Positions 28,970-39,407 of a stretch of DNA of 64,000 nt are shown here, one piece after another (the first letter of the stretch is position 1; every line of letters begins with the position of its first letter). The DNA comes from Lactarius indigo (lineage: Eukaryota; Basidiomycota; Agaricomycetes; Russulales; Russulaceae). The position numbers and the translations under genes were made by a program. Below the pieces are notes generated by a model. It saw only the letters and a program-made list of their open reading frames with translations. It searched no databases and had not been told where the DNA came from. The stretch spans positions 1,426,001 to 1,490,000 of the forward strand of contig JAFKAC010000008.1 of assembly GCA_025766275.1 (NCBI GenBank). The letters are read 5' to 3'.

Positions 28970-29006
28970 TACAGGTCATACCTAATGCCCCTGTAGTGGC
29001 GTTACA
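28970..29006 (+). repeat. 3' end of LTR A (A2), remnant
   Basis: Only the last 37 bp of LTR A remain (TACAGGTCATACC ... GGCGTTACA). They are followed by the A2 target duplication CAAGA at 29007-29011. The preceding 540 bp of the LTR and the rest of A2 are absent. Confidence 0.85.
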
Positions 29007-29700
29007 CAAGACAATTGGGCAGAAACTTTACCAATGGCACAATTCATGCATAACCCATGGATGAACGCCACTACCAAACACTCCCCATTCTCACTCCTTA
29101 TGGGGTGGGAACCCCAAACCCTTGAGTTTCCCCACAGTGGACCAACGATTGGAAGGACTATTAGTCCTTAGGCAACATGCCCAGGACAGTAATAAGCGCA
29201 CACAACACCTTATCACACAATGAGGAAAAACAAGTTTCACACCTTATCAACAAGGAGACCACCTATGGCTAGAAGGGACAAATCTCTGTACCTTCTATCC
29301 CACGAGCAAACTCACCCCCAAGAGATACAGACCCTTCAAGATAACAAGAGTTCTATCAGATGTTTCCTATGAGCTGGAACTTCCTGCATCATGGAAGATC
29401 CACCCCATATTCCATGCGAACCTTCTCACACCATATAAGGAGACAGAGATGCATGGGACAAATTTCACCCAACCTCCACCTGACCTTATCAATGGGGAAG
29501 AGGAGTATGAAGTGGAGCGAATTGAAGACACCCAGGTACAAGGTCAAGGGTGCAAACTCCACTTCCTAGTAAAGTGGAAGGGATTCCCCACAAGTGACAA
29601 TACGTGGGAGCCCACAGCTAACTTAACACATGCCAAAGATGCCATCAAAGATTATTATCGCCTCTATCCCTCCACCACTGGGGCTGGACAAACATTATAA
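29007..29700 (+). pseudogene. pol: gypsy A1 integrase C-terminus and chromodomain
   Basis: This is the continuation of the frame cut at 769 (DNWAETLPMAQFMHNPWMNATTKHSPF). It has a TGA near 29220 and frame damage near 29150. The integrase C-terminus includes [23 protein letters not shown] chromodomain ([17 protein letters not shown] ... [17 protein letters not shown]) lies at about 29503-29640, and TAA at 29698. It is the same domain order as family B. Confidence 0.85.
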
Positions 29701-29742
29701 GACACCACCCACTAGACTTGAACCCCTCATCTGCAACACATT

Positions 29743-30024
29743 ATGACCACTACCCCAGTATCTGACACCACCCTGGTTAATGTCCTGGATGTCGACCCCT
29801 GCCTCATTGCCCTCTTCTCAGGGGAAACCATCATTGTCACCAACCTATCCTTCACCATCCCTGGCATCCCTCGACTATCACCACCACCATCAGCAGCAGA
29901 CTCCCCCCAATCCACCATGACCATCGACCCAGTACCCATTATACCCCAATCTCCTGAAAGAGAGCCAGGTGGGCTCACTCCGTCCACACCTGAAGAGGGT
30001 CAATACTCACCAACACCCCCTCCT
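29743..30024 (+). CDS. A1 third ORF, N-terminal part
   Basis: This starts at ATG 29743, 42 bp after pol, and reads about 94 residues of Thr/Pro/Ser-rich protein (MTTTPVSDTTLVNVLDVDPC ...). It is interrupted by two minus-strand solo LTR C copies, each with its own duplication. Removing them restores the frame into the piece at 31169. A third ORF between pol and the 3' LTR is unusual for gypsy elements, where an env gene would stand. No signal peptide or membrane segment is seen. Confidence 0.65.
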
Positions 30025-30588
30025 TAATGAACAGCACACATAGAGATGTTACTCACAGAGACAAAGTAGACTGTGGTGAGATAAGAAGGGTGGCTGGAAG
30101 GCAGCAAGAGGGTGAAGTCAAGCAAGAGTGAAGCAGAGGTTGTCTGGCACACAAGCAGTGAGAACTGATGTGGACCAGGAGCATACATGGTACACTACTT
30201 ATACTGTTTACAGGTGTGACACTAGTACAAGGAAGTAACATAGGGTCACATAGTACAAGGGACGTTGTTCTACATGTGCACAAAAGAGATGTACATATGG
30301 AGAACAAGGAGCGCAGAAACAAAGAAAGTCCAGACTGAAATGATATCATAATGACATCACAATAAGGATAGAACTAAAAAGGGAACAAAGGCATAGTACA
30401 ATGACAGGTCCAGAGGAGTCCATGTGATGTCATGGTACAGTGATGTCATAGATAAGTAAATATAAGGTGTCCGAGATTGTACAGATCAAATATCTAATCT
30501 ACAAGTCCTGTATATCTAATCTAAAGCAGTCCATGCTGCAAGTCCGGTCTGTATGAGCCGCTAAGTGTGCACAGGTCACTTATCAACA
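30025..30588 (-). repeat. solo LTR C (minus) in A1 ORF3, copy 1
   Basis: 564 bp with a perfect duplication CTCCT (30020-30024 and 30589-30593). The outer base is mutated (TAATGAAC for TGATGAAC). The 54-nt intron-like segment is absent. Confidence 0.88.
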
Positions 30589-30606
30589 CTCCTCAGCAGA
30601 ATCTGA

Positions 30607-31168
30607 TGATGAACAGCATAGACATAACCAGTACTCACAGAGGCAAAGAGTCTGTGGTGAGATACTAGTGGCAAGCTGGTTAGCAGCAGAGGGGAATGTC
30701 AAGCAGTGAAGCAGAGGGAGTCTGGCACACAGCAGTGAGAGAACTGATGTGGACCAGGAGCGTACAAGCACTACTACTTATACTGTACAGAGGTGTGACA
30801 CTAGTACAAGAGTGGTAACGTAGAGTCACAGAATATAAGGAGCGTTGTTCTATATACAGGACAAAAGGAGTGTATGAAGAGAGAACAAGGCGACTAGAAC
30901 AAAGAGAGTCCAGACAAAGATGATATCATAATGACATCACAATAAAGATAAGAATTAAAGGAGAACAAAGGACTGAGTACAATGAAGTGTCCGGAGTGTT
31001 CTACATGATGTCATAGTATATGATGTCATACATGACGCAATGATCAGCGCTAGATTGTACAGATCAGAAGTAAGTAATCTACATGTCCATTTAATCTAAT
31101 CTAAAGCAGTCCATGCTGCAAGTCCGGTCCGTACAAGCCGCTAAGTGCGCAAGGGTCACTTATCAACA
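30607..31168 (-). repeat. solo LTR C (minus) in A1 ORF3, copy 2
   Basis: 562 bp with a perfect duplication TCTGA (30602-30606 and 31169-31173). It lies only 18 bp from copy 1 and has the same orientation. It is an independent insertion, since each copy has its own duplication. The intron-like segment is absent. Confidence 0.9.
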
Positions 31169-32383
31169 TCTGACACCACCCCTTGAAGAACCCACACCTT
31201 CTCCCCCATCCTCAAAACACTCAACCCCACCACCACCACTCAAATCCCCTCCTACTCCCCTCACTCCCATTTGTGTCCACACTCCCATTAACTATAACCA
31301 CCCCAACACACCCAAAGAAGAGAATGACGATCCAGGTGCTCTGTTCTTCCTGAACAGTCCCAGCTCCCCCAAGTACTATCCGTTGCAAATCCCACTACCT
31401 GAAGGTGGATTCCACATTGCAAAGTATATCTACTATTGCAAGGGATTCACTGAGGTAGCGGGGACAATGAGGAACGGGCAGCTGCACTATGGCAAAACAG
31501 TTTACTTGTCCACTCTGCATCCCAATGTCTCAGCCCCCCCATTCACTGCCAAACAACTCCAGTTCTTTGACCCAAATGACATCTGTGCTTGTGCCCTTGA
31601 TGAGACATTAATCGAACTTAACTTGCCACACCTTACTGCTGAGGTAACACACTTGTGCACAGGACTAGCAGCAATGAAAGAGCTGGACAAGAAGCATGAA
31701 AGACTGGAGGAAGAAGGCCAGAAACTCAGAGCTGAGCGACTTACAGTGGACCTAATGCTAGCCAGCACCAAAAGACACTTACAGGATGCCAGAGCCCTTG
31801 CCACCATTGCCAATGAGTATGCCCGTCTCATGGCCCTCCCCATTCCTCTACGCCACTCTTGCCATGCTATCCCTTCTCCACTTGACATGGTGGACCGGTT
31901 GAGTTTCCCTGACTCCATGATAAGCCTCATCAACGATGCTGTTACCATTGTAACAGCCCTCATCACCTTGGACACAACTGCCCTACAAGACCTTGACCGG
32001 CTTGCTGCCACTGCCAGAGTCAAGAACACCAGTCACACCAGTGTATCTTCAGACAAATGGAGATGGTTGCCGAGGTCATCACTACTCAACAAGCAGAGGA
32101 GTGGATATGTCGCAAGATGTCTCCCAATGAAACTACAGCCTTCACCATACCTTCCCCACCAACCATTGCTGCCAACACTCAGGGGAGGTGGTGTGGACAA
32201 TGTTTCCGCTCCAATGCCAATCATGACAAAATCTGCTGCCCACAATATGAGATGTGCCACAAATGTGGAGCACATGGCCCCTTCCTCTTTCTTCGCACTC
32301 ATTACTGCCCTCGGGATGTCTCCAAATGGCCAGAGAACGACCTTGACGCTGACATCTATGACTTGATTGACCCTGAGTCCTGA
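31169..32383 (+). pseudogene. A1 third ORF, main part
   Basis: Pro-rich start (EEPTPSPPSSKHSTPPPP), then TPINYNHP, a conserved-looking middle (GGFHIAKYIYYCKGFTEV, GQLHYGKTVYLSTL), a probable coiled coil (AAMKELDKKHERLEEEGQKL ..., about 31670-31800), and a C-terminal Cys/His cluster (CGQC, CCPQYEMCHKCGAHGPF, HYC; about 32190-32310) that looks metal-binding. A frameshift near 32045-32057 separates the cluster from the rest. TGA is at 32381. Counting both pieces the protein is about 500 residues. I do not recognise the family. It resembles no Env by eye; a nucleic-acid-binding accessory protein is one possibility. Confidence 0.65.
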
Positions 32384-32403
32384 AGTTGAGGCATCTTCAG
32401 ACC

Positions 32404-32414
32404 AAAACAGGGGG
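32404..32414 (+). promoter_or_regulatory. polypurine tract of A1
   Basis: AAAACAGGGGG lies just before the 3' LTR and is the expected plus-strand primer. Confidence 0.7.
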
Positions 32415-32417
32415 TAA

Positions 32418-33005
32418 TGTTACAATTTCTTATCTTTCAGACTTGTTCTTTTCTTTGCTTATCTTTCCTCTCCCAATACTATACGAGCCCTGTATGATTA
32501 TGTGGACAACATGTTTACCTGGTTCCTATCACATGCCCTGCTTATCAACAATCTCTTCTGATAAAGCTCAACATGTGTTAGTTTCCATATCATTCTCACT
32601 CACACACGAGCCCGCATGACTTCCCCTTGTTCTGTTTATAACTGTGTCTTGTTCTCTTTATGTATCCTCCTTTATCTCTCAATCTAGCGATGGCACCATC
32701 TGTTTGTAGGAGCCATACAGAGTCTCTCTTATTTAAACCTAGTTCTATCTAGCTTGTATGGTAGATTAGACTTCTTGTGTAATACTACACTTGTCTAACA
32801 AAGGGTGCCTTTGTGCTTTCCTTGTCTTGCAATCCCCCGTCTTCGCTAGGTCTTCACACCTTAGCCCTTCCTCTACAATCCAAGTGACTTACGTCCTTGT
32901 GATCCTTGTGCATCACTCCACTGAAGTCAAGCCACTGAGCTTGTACTACCGTGTATCGACTGACTTGGTACAGGTCATACCTAATGCCCCTGTAGTGGCA
33001 TTACA
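32418..33005 (+). repeat. LTR A, 3' LTR of A1
   Basis: 588 bp, TGTTACAATTTC to GTGGCATTACA, homologous to 770-1346. The self-priming start segment is mutated here (AGATTAGACTT), consistent with age. Confidence 0.9.
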
Positions 33006-34518
33006 CAACTGGAGGGATGCAGTGATACACAAAGAGATGATGCTGGTCATCATCAATACCAAGGAAAGTCAACAAACTGATGCTGTCATTGCAGCTGCAC
33101 TCACCATTGTTAGAATGCGACCTATGAGAGGCCCTTGAGTCACAGAGGACACAAGGGGACTGCAGAGGAGGATATAAGACTATATTGATCAAGGTAAAAC
33201 TAGTTACTCACCTGCAGAGGAGGATATAAGACTAAAGGGATATTTTCCGTCCTCTGCAGGATATATGAACCTGACTAAGCATATCTAAATAAGGTAACTC
33301 GACTTAGGGCAATGTACAGTCACAGAATAGGTGAAAACAGTGACACTTTAGCCACAAGTAACAACCATAGATGCAAAAGAGGCAATCCTTGATGAGCTAG
33401 AAGAAGAAGAGACATACCTTTGGGCCACTACATCAACTGAACTGGCCATTCAAGGACAACAGCATACCAAGGAAGTAGACCTTCCTCCCACCTACCACAC
33501 ATTCAAACACCTTTTTGATGAAGAGGTGTCACAACACTTCCCCCCAGCTAGACCATGGGATCATGCAATCAACTTCAAGCTGGGGACACTGTCCACAATT
33601 GACTGCAAGATTTACCAGCTTATACAAGAAGAGGAGGGTAAACTCAAGGAGTTCCTTGATGAAAAGCTGTCCCAGGGTTACTTACACCCATCCATGTCTC
33701 TGTACACATCATCCTTCTTCTTTGTTAAAGAGAAGGATGGAAGGCTACAGCTGGTACAGGACTATTGAGTCATTAAATCACACACAATCTGCTACCAATA
33801 CCTGCTTCTTCTGCTGATCCAAGATCTCATTTATGACCTCAGCAATGTGCATATCTACACCAAGCTTGATATTGATGGGGGTATAACAATGTCCACATCC
33901 ATGATGGTGATCAAGAGAAAGTGGCCTTTAAAACCAAATTCAGGCTGTTTGAACTGACGGTCATGTTCTTTGGTCTCACTAACTCTCCCACAACCTTTCA
34001 GACAATGATGAACCACATTTATCAAGATACCATCACCAAACATGAACACCATGGCACTGTTATCCGTGTTTACATGGATGACATAGGCATCGCTATGAGG
34101 GAAGGCCATGACCTTGACACACACATTGCAGCTGTCACCAATGTCCTCCATGTCACTAAAGAACATGACCTGTATTTCAAGCTGGAAAAATGCCTCTTCT
34201 ATCAACCTTGGATGGATTACCTGGGGGTAATCCTCGAAAAGGGGGTAACATGCATGGACCTGGTAAAAATTCACAGCATCAAAGACTGGCCAACACTGAC
34301 AAAAGTCAGGGACATATGATCTTTCCTTGGCTTCTGTAATTTTTACTGTCTATTCATCCAAGGTTTTGCAACCCACACACAACCACTAAACCAACTTACA
34401 AGGCAAGATGTAGAATGGAGATGGGGAGAAGAAGAAGACAATGCCTTCCAAACACCCAAGAGATTGGTGACAGAAGAACCAGTACTTGCACATCCATGCC
34501 TGCAAGACCATTCAAGGT
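33006..34518 (+). pseudogene. pol: gypsy pol fragment (pre-RT, RT, start of RNase H)
   Basis: Target sequence to the right of A1. It has the typical pre-RT motif (PPARPWDHAINFKLG), RT (SMSLYTSSFFFVKEKDGRLQ, VFRLFELTVMFFGLTNSPTTFQ-like segment), the catalytic YMDD (about 34070), LGVILEKGVTCMD and the start of RNase H. Stops at 33766 and 34316, a frameshift near 33880 and a solo LTR D (33108-33363) disrupt it. It ends at about 34518, where RecQ-like sequence begins. The element it came from cannot be assigned. Confidence 0.82.
33108..33363 (-). repeat. solo LTR D (minus)
   Basis: A 256-bp copy of the copia LTR on the minus strand with a perfect duplication ACCAT (33103-33107 and 33364-33368). 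It contains the 52-nt intron-like segment. Confidence 0.9.
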
Positions 34519-35690
34519 ACTGTGTTAGTACAGAGTATAGCCTGTTTGTTAAGTATGGAAATTATCATGAGTAGGAAATTGAATCCCTTAGATTCCGCAT
34601 TATCATTACAAGCCCAAAGTGCATCCTCACCAACCAGTGTTTTCTTGATCTATGGAAGTCAAAGAGGTTCACCAATAAACTGTGTAGCATAAAATCAATG
34701 AGGCTCACTGTATTAGCCAATGTTCAGGGGATTTCCAACCTGAGTACACTGACCACTGTCACGTACAAGCCAAACAAAGGGTGGCGATACAAGCAGAGAA
34801 AAGTCAACAGCAGGAAGTCCCAGATCCCAAGAGTGTAACATTGCTGACCTTGTCACCAAGGAGACGTGTACATGTGGAAGGTGGCAAGAAGGGCGGTTCA
34901 AGAGCATGGAAGAAACCTCGCCACAAAGCCAACCAGTCTGGTAACAAGGTACCACAGATGACAGGAATCTTGATTGTTCAGAAAGAGTGACATCAAGACT
35001 ATGAAGCAGCAGCTATGGATGTGTACATCAACACATGTTTGCAAGGAATCTGTTGCTGCAAGATACTGAATGAGTTCTTTGGTAATTGACCCAGTATGTG
35101 TATTTAATCCATTCCAAACGTGACCCTATTTGACCTGCAGCCAGTGTCTCCATCGATGGTGTGTTCTACTTGTCCTCATTGTGTTGTCAAGGCCTCCCAG
35201 TTGTGCTGCAATACCTGCAGCCCAGGTTCATTTATTCTACCACTTCCTACTGTGTCTACCGTGAAGCAAACTCAGGCTCTGAATAAATTTAAGGTGGGTC
35301 TGTACAGATTGACAGATGCAGACCTGAGCCTCAAGTCTGCCCTGGAAGACTGGTGGGATGCCCAGCTAGGGCACATAGGGATTCTGGGTGATGATATGTG
35401 TGGCTCACAGCTTATCATGACAGATGACATTCTCAAATGGATTGTGGAGTTGGCTCACTTCCACCAACTCGCTGATCTTTTGTCAATCAGGGCCCAAGTG
35501 AACTGGCATTATAGCAAGACATGGGGCATCCAGATCCTCAAGCTTGTCAAGAAGCACATTCCTGGAACTGACAGTGTCGATCTACTTGCTGCCACTCCAG
35601 GCCAGCGCAGACTCACACTCCAGCCCACTGACACAGGAAATATCCCAGGGCCATCCACTAGCCACCAACCACCTGGCATATGACCAAGTA
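34519..35690 (+). pseudogene. RecQ-type DNA helicase relic
   Basis: Frames joined by eye show SLRFRIIITSPKCIL, then NEAHCISQCSGDFQPEY (about 34690-34735), which is the DEAH box and following motif of fungal RecQ-type helicases (DEAHCISQWG.DFRPEY) with the first Asp changed to Asn. A Cys-rich segment (CSTCPHCVV ... CCNTCSPGSF) follows, and then an open C-terminal frame (35120-35683: LKSALEDWWDAQLGHIGILGDD ... LIMTDDILKWIVELAHF). I know this C-terminal pattern from the multicopy RecQ-type genes of Agaricomycetes. The middle is deleted, and several stops make it a relic. Confidence 0.65.
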
Positions 35691-35730
35691 CCATCACCCC
35701 CAAATCAAATGCATCCAACTCTAACCATAT

Positions 35731-36324
35731 TGTTGATAAGTGACCCTTGCGCACTTAGCGGCTCTAACGGACCGGACTTACAGATATGGACTGCTGTAGA
35801 TTAATTAGGACCGCTTTAGATTAGATTTGGTTTGATCTGTACAATCTAGAACTTCTGTGACATCACTGTACAATGACATCATATGGACTACTCCGGACTC
35901 TTCATTGTACTCCTTCCTTTGTTCCTTTTCTAGCGTTGTGATGTCACTATGATATCATCTTAGTCTGGACTCTCTTTGTTTCGCGCTCCTTGTTCTCCAT
36001 TAGCACACTCCTTTGTCCCACATGTAGAACAAACGTCTCTTGTACTGTGTGACTCTATGTTACTTCCCTTGTAGTAGTGTCACTCCCCTGTATAGTATAA
36101 GTAGTAGGCTTGTACGCTCCTGGTCCACATCAGTTCCTCACTGCTCTGTGTGCCAGGTATGTCTTATCCCTTCAATTGTATCATCAGTTCCTCACTGCTC
36201 TGTGTGCCAGACACTCTTGCTTTAACTTGCTTGACTCCTGTTGCTGCTTTCCAGCCACCCAGCCTATCTCACCACAGTCCTCTTTGTCCACTGTGAGTAT
36301 GCTACCTTTGTGTGCTGTTCATCA
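35731..36324 (+). repeat. solo LTR C with intron-like segment
   Basis: 594 bp with a perfect duplication CATAT (35726-35730 and 36325-36329). Unlike four other copies it contains 54 extra bases at 36157-36210, starting GTATGT and ending CCAG. Confidence 0.9.
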
Positions 36325-36469
36325 CATATAGGTACACTCAAAATATCAATATTATTGTTGTGAGCATCACTGACTCGGATAATCCCTTCAGCTTCTAACC
36401 AGAGCTGTCCGTGTCATCGTTTGTACAAAGGAGCTAATATACAAGGCCCAAATGAGAATATGTTTTCGG

Positions 36470-39310
36470 TTAGTGTGCCTCTAAATCTGCCACCTCGATC
36501 TTGTGCACCTCCTCAGGTTGTACAATTTTCTTAGCATCCTCTGTCTGTAGCCCCTTGACAATATCTTCCATTACTTCCCATTCCACAACCCCCCCCTTTG
36601 GAATTCACAGCAACCCATTGCTTGCAAGTGCACATGTAGTCTCTCAATTGTTGTGGTCATATCTGGGGGTGTATGCTTGAGAGTCCAGTGTGTGAGCTGG
36701 AATGCTGACTTGACTATAATGTGACATTTCCTGAACACCTCTATCAACCATTGACTGGTCAGAACACAATTGGTTTCCCAGTGGGATTACACAACATATT
36801 CATTCAGACAATTTGGCTGAGATTTGCAGGTCATACTTCAAGAGTCCCTGATCAATTCCAGCTCACCTCAGCTCTGGAGGGTGGACCTCATGTAAGTTCT
36901 TCAGATATCTTGCTAATTGTGAAGCATACTTATGCTTCCCTGTAGCATGGAATATGTAAATCCAGTGGAGGAAGGACACCTCCACTCACCCAACGTTGCC
37001 AACATTTATGGCATTGCACAGGTTGATGTAGAGCAGGTAATTGTGGTTCTGGAGAACTTGATTTTCAAACTGCTGATCTCTTTCACTTTCAGGTTTCTCC
37101 CATGACTGCCACAGCCCCCCTGTCATCGCAACATACTTGCAAACAATATCCTCTGATATCTTGACAATCAACTCCCAGTCAGGTTTTGTTTCAGCAAATG
37201 TTTTGAGGGACACTGACTCAGGTTCTGCTGACATCAACACAGATGACTCCTCGCACCAACACTTGAGGATAACGGCATGCAGTTTGTGATGCACCACATT
37301 GTGCATGTGATGGAACCTGGGCTTTGATGTCATTAGCCCTGTCTCCTATGGATGCAAGATACCAACATGCTGGTGAGTGCTGCTGCATCCTTCTTTGGCT
37401 TGAAGGTAGGTCCTTCAGAGTGCATCAACACATGCCATCTTGTAATGAAAGAGCCCTAAAACAAACACAACAAACTCAAACTGGTTTCTAGGAATATCTT
37501 CTATGCACTCGGAATCCCACATGGTATTGAGGCATTCCTTTGTCAGGAGATCACCATGGACTAAGAGCACGAAATCCAAAATGTTGACATCACCATTAGA
37601 CTCAAAGTTTGGCTCTGTTGGGTCACTCAGGCCTCCTTGATGAAGTAAGTTCTCCATTACTTTGATGTTTCTGTCTACTGAGGACTGCTTGATCTTCATA
37701 GACCTCATAGGTACCTGGTCAGTCCTCAAGACTGGTATCTGGAGCACAGTCTCCAGCATTGCAAGTTTGTTGGACAAGTACCCAAAGTATTGGCCATGGT
37801 TTACCAGTATTTCATGTACATGCCATGCAAATGCCTTGTGTTGTGGACTGACCTCCATCCCAGGTGGCATGTGGCCATATGTATTGGTGAGATGGAACCT
37901 GAGAAGGTCAAATTTGTCAAAGCTTGAATATGAGACCAGGAGCAAAGGGTTTCAAGGATCCATGCTCCACAATGCTTTGGAGGACTGCAATGCATCGATG
38001 CTGTCAATTTCAACAAGAGGTACTGCAATGGCAGACATGGTGCTCACAAAGGATGATTGGTGGGCAAGCATTGGCTCCAATGTTTCAAAGTTGATGTCAA
38101 AGTTGTCGTATGTAATAGCCATCTTGAGTGAGCATAGGCCCGTCTTCATCTTGCATGCACTGTCAATTGACATTGATCTCACTGCTTGTTGTATGGACTT
38201 GATACTGATTGTAAGACCAGCATGTGCCAAGACTTCAGCAACATGCTGAGGGACATTTGCCAAATGAACAAAGATCCCAAGGATACTTTGGAGGTGATTA
38301 CAGTTTTTGTTTGTGCTCTGAAGAACAATACTGATACAAATGATGCATTTCTAGCATTTGAATCACCACTGTAAGTTTACAATACAATGCAGAGTGCCTC
38401 AATGTGGTATTACTCACAATCACTCAGATTGCAGTGTTTTCGCTGAGACATCCTTTTGCACCTTCTGAGTTGGTGCATCTTCCTCATGTTCAGAGTCTGA
38501 TTTGCTGCTGTCACTGTGTCCACTTGATCACCCTCAGCATCTATATCCCCTCCAATTTCCCCCAAATTCCACTCAGATTCATCAAATACTTCTGCCAGAT
38601 CCATGGTGAATGGGTCAACTATGAGTGATGGGTGCCATTCATCTGTTGCCCCAAGTAGACTAAAAATCAGTCTCCACAGAGATGGAGCAACTTGTCACAT
38701 ATTGTCTGCAAGATGAGGCATAAATGTTGACTCAATTTTCTCTGCCAATGCCACCTTTGCATCAAAATGAAGACTGTGCAATTTCTTGAACATCTCTTCT
38801 ATGTCAGATTGCAGCACTGATTGGGCAATTTGGAGGGCCCATGTTGTTACAGGGGCAGCTGTTGGGATGTGATTTAGAAGATGTGTGCATATACCCAATG
38901 CATGTTATTTGTGGTTAAAGTGTCGCTGTTTTCACCTATTCTGTGACTGTACATTGCCCTAAGTGGAGTTACCTTATTTAGATATGCTTAGTCAGGTTCA
39001 TATATCCTGCAGAGGACAGAAAATATCCCTTTAGTCTTATATCCTCCTCTGCAGGTGAGTAACTATCTTTACTTTGATCAATATAGTCTTATATCCTCCT
39101 CTGCAGTCCCCTTGTGTCCTCTGTGACTCAAGGGCCCTCTATAGGTCGCATTCTAACAATGCATCATGTTCCACCTCTTCCCTTGCCAACCAAATGCCCC
39201 AATCTTCCAGGGTATACCATCATGAGAGGACATCAGATAGCAGGGTAAAGATCATGTAGCCATTGTTAGATAGATAGGAAAGGACAGTATTGAGCCCAGC
39301 GTAGTTATCC
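36470..39310 (-). pseudogene. DUF6589-type protein relic
   Basis: Read on the minus strand: an N-terminal segment (39310-39164), a solo LTR D (38903-39158, duplication ATGCA), then AITYDNFDINFETLEP (about 38130) and a 176-codon open frame (37945-37415) with HGDLLTKECLNTMWDSECIE and FVVFVLGLFHYKMACVDAL. A C-terminal part (37333-36986) follows, with AETKPDWELIVK and RDQQFENQVLQNHNYLLY, and weaker matches down to about 36480 (LCNPTGKP). These are the landmark blocks of the DUF6589 family that is abundant in Agaricomycetes and has no known function. Frameshifts and stops break it; some gaps may be introns. Confidence 0.68.
38903..39158 (+). repeat. solo LTR D in DUF6589-type relic
   Basis: 256 bp, TGTTATTTGTGG to GCATTCTAACA, with a perfect duplication ATGCA (38898-38902 and 39159-39163). 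The intron-like segment is present. Confidence 0.92.
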
Positions 39311-39407
39311 ATTGACGCAGCAGGCAGAAATGAGATCATACTACCCTTGGTACTACCCTGCACTCACATGTTCATGCATATACACCAATGCCAAATGTCC
39401 AATAAAT

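Larger units (their letters stand above)
770..29006 (+). mobile_element. Ty3/gypsy element A2 inserted in A1
   Basis: A complete 5' LTR (770-1346) is followed by gag and the start of protease up to 3171, where family B element B2 interrupts. At the other end only the last 37 bp of the 3' LTR remain (28970-29006). The insertion is bounded by a perfect 5-bp duplication, CAAGA. The A2 pol, ORF3 and most of the 3' LTR are missing, so the interior suffered a deletion whose right edge coincides with the copia element. Confidence 0.85.
1..33005 (+). mobile_element. Ty3/gypsy element A1 (outermost, family A, 5' end outside window)
   Basis: This is the host element of the nest. Its integrase is read at 1-769, is interrupted by the A2 insertion, and resumes at 29007 with the integrase C-terminus, a chromodomain, a third ORF (29743-32383), a polypurine tract (32404-32414) and a 3' LTR (32418-33005). 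The split integrase is flanked by the duplicated target CAAGA (765-769 and 29007-29011). Its 5' LTR, gag, protease and RT lie left of the window. It is a chromovirus-type gypsy, and nonsense and frameshift changes make it inactive. Confidence 0.85.

Noticed and set aside
30025..31168. An LTR pair of a short element in A1 ORF3
   Set aside because: The two copies each have their own 5-bp duplication and are separated by only 18 bp of ORF3 sequence, so they are two separate solo insertions.
29743..32383. Envelope gene of an endogenous retrovirus-like element
   Set aside because: The position fits, but there is no signal peptide, no transmembrane segment and no furin-type site. The Cys cluster and coiled coil point to an internal protein.
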